Positions 43,678 to 51,419 of a stretch of DNA of 64,000 bases are shown piece after piece. The notes beneath the pieces were generated by a model. The model saw only the letters and a list, made by a program, of their open reading frames with translations, was not told the DNA's origin and searched no databases. The position numbers and the translations under genes were made by a program. Each line of letters starts with the position of its first letter. Within the stretch, counting starts at the first letter, position 1. The DNA is taken from NCBI GenBank assembly GCA_934650095.1, contig CAKUFT010000001.1, positions 1-64,000 of the forward strand, in the 5' to 3' direction. This DNA is from an uncultured Collinsella sp. (lineage in GTDB: Bacteria > Actinomycetota > Coriobacteriia > Coriobacteriales > Coriobacteriaceae).

Positions 43678-44583
43678 TTACTGCTGCTCCATGGTGTAGC
43701 CGTAGTCGCTACTCACTTTTTGCAAAAATTCGACCATGCCGCTGCTCGTATCGCTGTCATACAAGATCTTGCCGACACAATTGGGCGTAAAAGTGATATT
43801 GAAAGCGTCTTCCCTACCCGCGCCGCACAGATCGAGCGTATCGACTCTGCTCTTGATATTCAGGTGCTCGAGGTTCACATCGCCCGACAGGTCAAGCGTC
43901 CCAATGCTGCCATCAAGGCCTTCGATCTGCACGTTCGTCAACGAGGACATATTTTTGGCGTTCAAGGTATCGACAGGGCTCGCGAGCCTGTTAATGGCGA
44001 TGCGCCGCAGCTGAGGAAATCGCGTGAGATCAACCTGGGGAACCGAACAGTCGCCAATGGACAGACGAGTGATATTGCTAATAAAGCTTATGTCGTAATT
44101 TACGCTGTCGTAGTCGCCGATACCAAGCGTTGCGATGTTGTGGAAGTCGGCCAACAGGGGAAGCGAATCAAACGACTCGATATCGATCGAGGTAGCTTTA
44201 TCCGCAGTCTCTTGCGAAATGTTGCCGTCCTCGTCCGCATCGAACGCTAAGTCCGAGCGCAGCGTCTCGTCCGTAATCTCATCGAGCGTGAGCACGGTGG
44301 CCTTTTTCGCTTCTTCCTGATGGCGTGCCTCTTTTTCCTTTTTACGCTGAGCGCGCGCTGCCTCCTCTTCTTGCTGTTGCTTGGCCTCGGCGCGTTGCTC
44401 GGTCTGCTGATTGGTATCGGAGATGCCACTTGTAATGGACGTGACCGCCACAATGGCGATGACCACCACCACGGCAAGAACGATCACCACGCGCGGACCG
44501 CCCAAGCGGTTCACGATATCGTTGACATCCGATCCGTTGGACCCGGCGCCCCCGCGGCCAGACCCGTTCTGATTAATTGCCAT
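43678..44583 (-). CDS. Single-pass membrane protein with EF-hand-like loop (paralogue of 42586)
   Basis: A 301-residue protein. A short cytoplasmic N-terminus precedes a transmembrane helix (VVIVLAVVVVIAIVAVTSI); then comes a charged coiled coil (EQRAEAKQQQEEEAARAQRK), an EF-hand-like loop (DADEDGNISQE) and leucine-rich-type repeats (ITRLSIGDCSVPQ, LRRIAINRL, LEHLNIKSR). The C-terminus is YGYTMEQQ. The ATG at 44583 has GGAGGGGG upstream. Calcium binding is suggested by the DxDxDG loop but not proven. It lies 21 bases after the 44605 gene. Confidence 0.78.
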   Translation of the reverse strand: MAINQNGSGRGGAGSNGSDVNDIVNRLGGPRVVIVLAVVVVIAIVAVTSITSGISDTNQQTEQRAEAKQQQEEEAARAQRKKEKEARHQEEAKKATVLTLDEITDETLRSDLAFDADEDGNISQETADKATSIDIESFDSLPLLADFHNIATLGIGDYDSVNYDISFISNITRLSIGDCSVPQVDLTRFPQLRRIAINRLASPVDTLNAKNMSSLTNVQIEGLDGSIGTLDLSGDVNLEHLNIKSRVDTLDLCGAGREDAFNITFTPNCVGKILYDSDTSSGMVEFLQKVSSDYGYTMEQQ

Positions 44584-44604
44584 CCGTGTTTCCCCCTCCG
44601 CCGC

Positions 44605-45846
44605 CTACAGGCGGTCCTTGTTGAAGTAGTCAGCGTCGCGCCAGTCGCCGCGCCAGCGGTAGGCGTGGGCGTTCTCGCGCGACCAGTCGCTCAGGTGGCG
44701 CAGGATGAAGCGGCTCATGTCGTCCGCGAGCGGCTCGATCGGCCCCACGCGCCGCGCCTCGGCCGCCCGTTCCCAGAACGAGTACGCCATGAGGTAGAAC
44801 GTGCCGGCGTCGACGTAGTCGCCCGGGTAGGCGGGGTCGTCGAACCAACCGTGCGTGTCGGGCGTGCCGTTTTGCTCGCACCACTCCGCCACGTTGAGGG
44901 CGAGGCTCATCAGGGTCGTGTAGTCCTGCGGGCCGCCCGCGGCGAGCGCCTCGTGCAGGTTGGACATGGGGCCCTCGGCTCCGTATGCCGGGTAGTACAG
45001 GTCCCAGATCCTCGACGCCGCGTCGTCGGTGAGCTCCATCTGCGAAGGGCGGTCGCCCAGGCCGTCGCCGTAGACGGGCGCGTTGGGGTCCTCCCCCGTG
45101 AAGGCCCCGACGCCGTAGTCGAGCGTGGAGGCGCTGTTGCGGGCGCCGCGGGCGGCGCGGGCCATGGAGCCGAAGACGGAGTAGCCGCTGTGGTAGCCGC
45201 GGACCGTCTCGGTGACGAGCCGGCGCAGGCTGAAGTTCGCGTGCGCACGGTCGCGGGCCTCGCGAGTGGCGGCGGAACCGCGGAAGAAGTACGTGGCGCC
45301 GATGATCAATTGCTTAATGATCATACTCAAAGGGCCGGCAATGATTTCCGTCACAACTACGAGAAGGCCGATGAATACAACGGCGCCCAAAGCGAATGGA
45401 TTGAATGCGCTATACCCTGGCGCCGGAAGCCCCGTATGCAACACATCGTCTCCGCCAACGTTCAAGTACATGCGGTACCAGACCGAGCAAAGTCCCCAAA
45501 CCGTAAAAATACGCAGCGGGAAATACCGAACAATGGTGGGAATCGCGTCCACGATGCGCGAAAGATTGATGTTAAAGCGAGGGCGATTCGCGCCCTCGTT
45601 GTTAACCGGAGTAGCCGCCTCCGGATCGCCCGGGAGAGGCACGCCGGCGCGGCGCGCACGTAAGCGATCGAGCCGCTCCTGGGCGGAAGAGGCTTGTGTC
45701 TGCGGAGCACCTGCCGAAACACGTGCCCCCGTCGCCTGCCCCGCAGTCGGCACCGCATCCCCCTGCTGATCATCAACGCGAGAGCTATAGAGGCGCGCAA
45801 GTCTCTCCTGCGCCGACATGCCCCCTTGCTGGTTATCGTCTGCCAT
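44605..45846 (-). CDS. Membrane protein with SAQERL repeats and base-composition break
   Basis: A 413-residue protein. The N-terminal cytoplasmic region has two copies of SAQERLxRL (residues 11 and 54). Hydrophobic helices lie at about 110-130, 148-168 and 170-190. The C-terminal 220 residues are soluble and Trp/Tyr-rich (WDLYYPAYGAEGP, WFDDPAYPGDYVDAG). The DNA coding the C-terminal half (44605 to about 45295) is much richer in GC than the rest of this gene, suggesting a mosaic gene. The ATG at 45846 begins 20 bases after the stop of 45866. No family recognised. Confidence 0.72.
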   Translation of the reverse strand: MADDNQQGGMSAQERLARLYSSRVDDQQGDAVPTAGQATGARVSAGAPQTQASSAQERLDRLRARRAGVPLPGDPEAATPVNNEGANRPRFNINLSRIVDAIPTIVRYFPLRIFTVWGLCSVWYRMYLNVGGDDVLHTGLPAPGYSAFNPFALGAVVFIGLLVVVTEIIAGPLSMIIKQLIIGATYFFRGSAATREARDRAHANFSLRRLVTETVRGYHSGYSVFGSMARAARGARNSASTLDYGVGAFTGEDPNAPVYGDGLGDRPSQMELTDDAASRIWDLYYPAYGAEGPMSNLHEALAAGGPQDYTTLMSLALNVAEWCEQNGTPDTHGWFDDPAYPGDYVDAGTFYLMAYSFWERAAEARRVGPIEPLADDMSRFILRHLSDWSRENAHAYRWRGDWRDADYFNKDRL

Positions 45847-45865
45847 GTGTTCTGCCTTTACCTAA

Positions 45866-46477
45866 TTAATAATGGAAGTGTGTCTGGGCATAGCGGTTAA
45901 GCGCATACCCAAACTCCCTGGTCATCGTCTTGATGGTGTGCGTCTCCATCTTTCTGGTCTGAGGATTACGCCGGTTGAAGACAAACGTGGGCATAAACCC
46001 GCTCACTTCCTGGAAACCGCTCAGCGAATTAAAGGGAATGATGATCGGCGGATTGGAATTACCCGGAGCGAAAAGTCTACCCGCCACCGCCTTGCTGTTG
46101 CCTATGCCGGGGACAAGCATCTTGAGCGCGGGGTGACTATCGAGCGTCGAGCCCTCACGCTTGGCGACAATCTCGAGGTGGTTTTCGAAAATCCTGATGG
46201 AGCACGGGCGTCCGTCATACGAGCCCAAGCCCTCATTGATTACCACGTCATTTCGGATTTCACGTTGCGCCATGTTCGAACGAGAACGTGCATTCGTCTG
46301 AGAGCCGCGCTGGGACGCCACGTTCTCAATACCTAACATGTCGTCAAAAGCACCCATGGCACGTCGCTCGGTGCCATGAAGGCCATCGTTTCTCCGCGGC
46401 GCAGCCGAATTGCCGGCATTCGGGCCGGCCCCCGAATAGCCTCCCGGAATCAGCTTACGAAAATTTAAAGATGGCAT
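45866..46477 (-). CDS. Small cytoplasmic protein, MPSLNF...THFHY paralogue A
   Basis: A 203-residue soluble protein. It starts MPSLNFRK and ends YAQTHFHY, both shared with the next gene product (46547). A disordered, Asn/Gly/Arg-rich region (residues 10-75) leads to a beta-rich C-terminal domain ([15 protein letters not shown], then [17 protein letters not shown]). The start at 46477 was chosen by matching the paralogue. Local GC is lower than in the rest of the operon. It may be a PH-like or lipid-facing domain (speculative). Confidence 0.7.
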   Translation of the reverse strand: MPSLNFRKLIPGGYSGAGPNAGNSAAPRRNDGLHGTERRAMGAFDDMLGIENVASQRGSQTNARSRSNMAQREIRNDVVINEGLGSYDGRPCSIRIFENHLEIVAKREGSTLDSHPALKMLVPGIGNSKAVAGRLFAPGNSNPPIIIPFNSLSGFQEVSGFMPTFVFNRRNPQTRKMETHTIKTMTREFGYALNRYAQTHFHY

Positions 46478-46546
46478 TAGCCAACACCCCATTCACCTTA
46501 TTGCAAATCGATTCACATGAATCACGAGTAGGCCTCCGCATACCTA

Positions 46547-47146
46547 TCAGTAGTGAAAGTGCGTGTTTGCGAAATCTTCGATAGCACCAGCAAATTCACG
46601 ACTCAATACGCAAATGTAGTGATGGGCTCTCTGGCGGGTATCGAAGTCCTTGCGCGTGAAATGAAATTTGGAAAATTGCCTACCGCCTCCGCCGATTCGC
46701 TCAAATCCCGTAAGCGCATTCGCAGGAATATTGATAGTTTCCGGACTAAGGCTACTGTTCTCCGAAAATGCCCGCTCCAATAGTTTCTTGTCACGATCAA
46801 TATCTTGAACAAGCTTATCAAGATTGCCGTAATACCGATGAGCTTTAACTATATGTAGGTAGTTATTCCTAATTTCGATTTTACAGAGATAGTTGTCATA
46901 CGTCCCAATCCCCTGCGTATAAGAGGATCCCACACCAGCTCGAGAACCGCCAGCAGAGCTCCCCTGAACAGAACCTGAACCATGGTATGACCCACTTGCA
47001 CCCGTTCTATTGCCCTGGTTCCCAAATGCACGTTGGCTGTTTTCAACGATTGCTCTTTCAGTTTTCGCGCGTCGCTCTTGCTCGATTTCAGCAAGCGTCG
47101 CATCAATACGAGAATCGAGAAAACGCTTAAAATTTAAAGACGGCAT
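46547..47146 (-). CDS. Small cytoplasmic protein, MPSLNF...THFHY paralogue B
   Basis: A 199-residue paralogue of the 45866 product: MPSLNFKR start, coiled coil (DATLAEIEQERRAKTERA), Gly/Ser-rich linker, then a beta-rich domain (CKIEIRNNYLHIVKAHR; INIPANALTGFERIGG) ending FANTHFHY. The gene has low GC and follows the kinase stop by 14 bases, with the start at 47146. Being next to the kinase, the pair could be substrates or membrane anchors of it. No family recognised. Confidence 0.72.
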   Translation of the reverse strand: MPSLNFKRFLDSRIDATLAEIEQERRAKTERAIVENSQRAFGNQGNRTGASGSYHGSGSVQGSSAGGSRAGVGSSYTQGIGTYDNYLCKIEIRNNYLHIVKAHRYYGNLDKLVQDIDRDKKLLERAFSENSSLSPETINIPANALTGFERIGGGGRQFSKFHFTRKDFDTRQRAHHYICVLSREFAGAIEDFANTHFHY

Positions 47147-47160
47147 GATTTAATTTCCCC

Positions 47161-50100
47161 TTACTTAATAAAACATCCGATGAGAAATACCACGGCAATG
47201 ATTGCGCCCACCATTCCGAACGCCTGAAGAACCGTAACGACGCCCCAAAGCAAAAACGCAATGACCAGCGGGCCCAACCAAATCCAAGACCACGACAGTA
47301 TTGACGCAGCGCTGCCAGGATGCTCGTCATCGCCCAGCACGTAAATGCAGATGAGTGCATCAACGGCAATAGCGGAGACTACCTCGATTTTGGCTATCAC
47401 ATCACCGTCAATGAACACAGTGCCCATAAATCCAGACGCGCTAATCACGGCCGACGCGATAAGCAGGAGGCGAATTGCCAACCTGCCAAGCCTATCCATA
47501 ACTTCAGGATCGGCGTAGAAGGCCTTGCCTTCGGAGCCAAACGAAAAATCGGCTCCCTGTGCAATCGGAAGATCCTCGTCAACGCCCACCATCGAAAGCT
47601 TTTCCGCTGTAGCGCCTGTGCGGCTATCAAAGTCGACCAACTGAATCAGACGACTTTCAAGAAGATCAGCATTAGCCGCCAAATCGCCGTCGAGTGACTG
47701 GACGCGGTCAACCGCGGAAAAGGAACGAAGCAGATTCAATGCCAAGAAGCCGAAGATGCCAACAAACGCCGCAACCAAGAACAACACTGCGAGCGGGGCG
47801 AAGGAGCCACACATAACGATGAACTGTCCAAAAGAGCCACGTGCGCATAGGATGGCAACGAAGTAGATTACTGCCACAACGCATGTCCAGCGCAGCACCC
47901 GGCTCTGCTCTTTCTTCACAGCCTCAATACGCGCGGCAGTATCAGCGATGCCCTCAGTCATACTGTAGTCCTGAGTATCCCGTTGGATAGCACCTTCGAG
48001 CGCGCCATCTGCCTCGTTTCGCTCGTCCTCGAGAAATTGAGAATAACTGGCGGAAGGCATCAGGTTCATATGAGCCAAAAGCCTGATTCCGATGCCATCG
48101 AGTAGCTGTTCGTCCGCACCGCCTGCAAGCAGTTCTGCCACATATCCGCGTGGCACTGTCTCTCCTCGCGCCTCGGCACAGAAAAGAGCATTCAACGTAA
48201 GCGGTCGAGTAAGAAGAACGTCCCTCGTCTGCCAGCCATTCACATAGGGAACAGGTGTCACCTCCATGTCGGCACGAAGCTTGCTGCCTTCGATTCGGAT
48301 ATTGGACCCCGCTTGCATGAGCGAAGCAACCGATGCTTGCGCCGAAGGAGATAGGCCGCGAAGATTGACGATTGCGGATTCTCCGGCAGAGCCCGGAAGC
48401 GCCTCGTAAAGAGCGGTGTGCTCGGAAAGCCAAATCCAGCCTGCCATATTGCCGTATTTGCGGTAGAACGCACGCACGGGAGCCTTGTTGTCGACGACAC
48501 GGTCCATGAAATCGAGTACAACATCAACGTCAATAGACCCGCCACTCTGGGCGTCACCGCGTGCCTTGATAATAGCGTCCATGGAAACGTCTCCTGCAAA
48601 GAGCAGGAAGAACTCATCGACAGCGCGAAACGTCGAGCAAGTGGCAAAAAATGCCCGGGGGTTCCCAATGAGTCTCTTGATCTCTTGCTGGGCCGCAGCG
48701 TGAGTTACCAACTCGTCGAACGTAAGGAAGCCCTTCAATAGGCAGGCGGCAAAATGCGGATCGTCAGAAACAACGGCAAGTTCCTCAATTGCCCTAATAT
48801 TCTCGGCAATAGACGCAACCGACTCGTCGTGTTCGCCCTGACGGGAAAGAACGTAGGAGAGAAAGCCCGAGGGGAGCACGCCCATAGACTCGGTGCCGTC
48901 AAGCCCCGACTTCACCGCATAGCGATCGATATCGGTATCAGCCATGGTGGCGATACGTGCCGGAAGATCGTTTTTGCCAGCGCCCAGCGAAACATCTTCG
49001 CCGCGCCACGAAATGATCTTGCCGCCCGACATTTCGTAAATCACACATGCGAGGTTGAAATCGTAATTCGGTTTTTCCCCACCCTTCGCTTTTGCCTCGG
49101 TAATCTGATGAATCTTGGTCTCAAGGTCATTTTCGTTCCATTTACGCATCTGACGCTCGAGCTGCCACTGCTGCATGCGCTGTTTTGCCTCGTCCCAATG
49201 AGACGCGAGCCCGCGAGCGAGCGACACAGGATCGGTATAAAGCCTGCCAACAAATTCATACGGCGCATGGTCACTCTTGAAATCGAAGGTGGGCAGCTGA
49301 CGATAGAAGTGGTCGGGATCAGCGATCCAGTCTTTAATTTCTTCGTATCCGAAGCGCTTGTTTGCAAGCTCAAACGTAAGGCCTTGAAGCAAATTTCCCA
49401 AGGTAGCGTCATCAGGGTGGGTGAACTCAGCAGGTTGACCCGCTTCCTGAAACTCGAAAAACGTGTCGTCCTTCAAACGCTCATAGAGCGGGTGGACATT
49501 GCCCTCGTAAAGAGTCCAAATGGTATAGCCAAACGAATACCAATCGTTGCGAGGGTCGACCATTCTGCCGTGACCAGGCGTATACCCGTTTGATCGCGTC
49601 TCGGTTTTAGTCGTACGATTATCAATTCCGGAAAGAGAACGAGCGGACCCATAGTCGCCAAGTGCGATTTGCTTATCGTACAGGTAGACATTCGACGGTT
49701 TCACATCACGATGAACGATGCCGAACTCGGTGTGAAGTAGGTTAATCGCTTGGCTCAGTTCCGGAATCACGCGACTTTTAACCATATGCTTGCTACGGGG
49801 TCGATCACTGAGGCAAGTAGCCTTAGGAGTGATGGCAATATCCCAAAGCTGAGGAGCTATGGCCCCTACTTCAGTCGCGCTCAAGCCCTGGTGCAAATAG
49901 GCAAAAATAGGCAGCAAATGCGTTTCTGACACGGGACGACCATTGAGGCTCATGACGGCGCGCACAGTCTTCTCGTATTCCGTGCGGTCTTTTTCTATAA
50001 GAGGCCGAAACACCTTGGCAACACATGCGAGGCCGTCATCCACCCGCTCGGCAGCAAAGACCGTGGACTGACCACCATGACCGACAACTTGGCCCAGGTG

Positions 50101-50649
50101 AACAATAAACTGCTGGCCATCATGCGAGGTAATCGTCACATCTTCTGGAACGAAGGGAGATGCGGGCACGGAGGAAGCGGCGCGAACGTTCCCACGAGAA
50201 ACAGTCACCGTTTCGCCATTAGGATTTGCCGCCGCACCGCGTGGGACCGTTATCGTTTGACCGTCAGAAGCGACAGATCGCGGCACCGTTACGGTCTCGC
50301 CCGCCACGGACGTCACCGGCCGGGAAACCGTGACCGTCTCGCCGACAGCGGGAGCAGCCATCGGCCTTACAACCGTAACGGTCTCGCCACCAGTCGCAGA
50401 AACCGGATGACTTACCGTCACCGTCTCGCCTGCCGACGGGGCGTCGCCGCGGCGGATGGTCACCGTTTCGCCGGACACCGGAGCAGCACCTCGGCGCACC
50501 GTCACGGTCTCACCCGGCACAGGAGCCTGATTGCCGTGATACACGGTGACCGTTTCACCGTTTACGGGTACGTCCCCACGGCGGACCGTCACGGTTTCAT
50601 CATTGCCGGTGCCGCCATCTCGGTGTACCGTTATCGTCTCATCAGACAT
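47161..50649 (-). CDS. Membrane Ser/Thr protein kinase with eleven N-terminal ETVTV repeats
   Basis: An 1162-residue kinase. Residues 1-150 hold eleven tandem repeats of about 14 residues with core (G/D)ETVTVxRG. The kinase domain (about 175-440) has a loop GHGGQSTVF, Lys in CVAKVF, the catalytic motif HRDVKPSNVYLY and DYG in place of DFG (GDYGSA). A long helical region follows, then two transmembrane clusters (about 930-990 and 1080-1160). The repeats place many threonines in a uniform context, likely targets for autophosphorylation and for the FHA protein of the operon; this is inference. The ATG at 50649 lies 2 bases after the PP2C stop codon, so kinase and phosphatase are co-translated. 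Confidence 0.9.
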   Translation of the reverse strand: MSDETITVHRDGGTGNDETVTVRRGDVPVNGETVTVYHGNQAPVPGETVTVRRGAAPVSGETVTIRRGDAPSAGETVTVSHPVSATGGETVTVVRPMAAPAVGETVTVSRPVTSVAGETVTVPRSVASDGQTITVPRGAAANPNGETVTVSRGNVRAASSVPASPFVPEDVTITSHDGQQFIVHLGQVVGHGGQSTVFAAERVDDGLACVAKVFRPLIEKDRTEYEKTVRAVMSLNGRPVSETHLLPIFAYLHQGLSATEVGAIAPQLWDIAITPKATCLSDRPRSKHMVKSRVIPELSQAINLLHTEFGIVHRDVKPSNVYLYDKQIALGDYGSARSLSGIDNRTTKTETRSNGYTPGHGRMVDPRNDWYSFGYTIWTLYEGNVHPLYERLKDDTFFEFQEAGQPAEFTHPDDATLGNLLQGLTFELANKRFGYEEIKDWIADPDHFYRQLPTFDFKSDHAPYEFVGRLYTDPVSLARGLASHWDEAKQRMQQWQLERQMRKWNENDLETKIHQITEAKAKGGEKPNYDFNLACVIYEMSGGKIISWRGEDVSLGAGKNDLPARIATMADTDIDRYAVKSGLDGTESMGVLPSGFLSYVLSRQGEHDESVASIAENIRAIEELAVVSDDPHFAACLLKGFLTFDELVTHAAAQQEIKRLIGNPRAFFATCSTFRAVDEFFLLFAGDVSMDAIIKARGDAQSGGSIDVDVVLDFMDRVVDNKAPVRAFYRKYGNMAGWIWLSEHTALYEALPGSAGESAIVNLRGLSPSAQASVASLMQAGSNIRIEGSKLRADMEVTPVPYVNGWQTRDVLLTRPLTLNALFCAEARGETVPRGYVAELLAGGADEQLLDGIGIRLLAHMNLMPSASYSQFLEDERNEADGALEGAIQRDTQDYSMTEGIADTAARIEAVKKEQSRVLRWTCVVAVIYFVAILCARGSFGQFIVMCGSFAPLAVLFLVAAFVGIFGFLALNLLRSFSAVDRVQSLDGDLAANADLLESRLIQLVDFDSRTGATAEKLSMVGVDEDLPIAQGADFSFGSEGKAFYADPEVMDRLGRLAIRLLLIASAVISASGFMGTVFIDGDVIAKIEVVSAIAVDALICIYVLGDDEHPGSAASILSWSWIWLGPLVIAFLLWGVVTVLQAFGMVGAIIAVVFLIGCFIK
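50175..50640 (-). repeat. Tandem 42-45-bp repeats coding ETVTV units
   Basis: Eleven imperfect in-frame repeats at the 5' end of the kinase gene, each with a GGTGAGACGGTGACGGT-like core. Such an array can change length by recombination. Confidence 0.8.
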
Positions 50650-50651
50650 CT

Positions 50652-51419
50652 TTATTCCCCTATCTCAATCACGATCAGCGTCGCGTCATCCGTCGAACCG
50701 TTCATGCGGGCCTCGGCATACAGCTCCTCGCACAGCTGCGCACAGGTCGAATCGCTCGCAAGCATCTGCTGCAGGCGCGCAAGGTCAATCTCCCCATCGA
50801 TGCCATCAGAGCAGATTAAGTAGCGATCGCCCGGAAACAACGTGGTCGTATTGATCTCTAAGTTTCGTCCGCCTTGATTAAGACCGACCGCCAGCTCAAT
50901 GCAATGCGAGACCGACTCATCGCTGTACTCAAAACCAACGCCGCCCAGACGGGATTCGGGCGTATGGTCGTAGCTCAATACCGCAAGTACGCCATCGCGC
51001 AAGCGATACACACGCGAATCGCCAGCATTAAAGATTGCGGCAGACCCATCATGTGCCACCATAAGCCCGGCAACCGTGGATGCGGCAACGGGCAGGCCAT
51101 AACGGGCCGCATAGGACTCAACATCGTTCTCAGCGCGCTCGCCCGCCATACGCAAACGATCCTGCAGGACATCAATCGAATCGGCTCCAAAAACCTGAGT
51201 CGTCTGCGCAAACGCCTGAGCAGCGAGCGTCGAGGCTGCCGCTCCGTGCCCGCCTTCGCTCACGCCGTCAAAGACTGCCATGCAGCCCATCTCGCGCTCG
51301 CAATCGCCTACCAGGCCATAGCAAAGGACGTTACCGTCAAGAAGCAAACGGTCCTCGTTGACGGGGTGATTGGTTCCCGCTTGAGTTTTTGCTGCAGCGA
51401 TAAACTTCGTCATCGCCAA
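50652..51419 (-). CDS. PP2C-family protein phosphatase
   Basis: A 255-residue Ser/Thr phosphatase. Metal-site motifs are in order: VNEDRLL (Asp), FDGVSEGGHGAAAS (DGxxxGGHG), NAGDSRVYRLRDG, CSDGIDGEID and DDATLIVIEIGE. All key Asp residues appear present. It probably reverses the kinase encoded next. Its ATG at 51419 overlaps the end of the AAA+ ATPase gene by 10 bases, and its stop is 2 bases before the kinase start, so all three are tightly coupled. It is soluble. Confidence 0.92.
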   Translation of the reverse strand: MAMTKFIAAAKTQAGTNHPVNEDRLLLDGNVLCYGLVGDCEREMGCMAVFDGVSEGGHGAAASTLAAQAFAQTTQVFGADSIDVLQDRLRMAGERAENDVESYAARYGLPVAASTVAGLMVAHDGSAAIFNAGDSRVYRLRDGVLAVLSYDHTPESRLGGVGFEYSDESVSHCIELAVGLNQGGRNLEINTTTLFPGDRYLICSDGIDGEIDLARLQQMLASDSTCAQLCEELYAEARMNGSTDDATLIVIEIGE

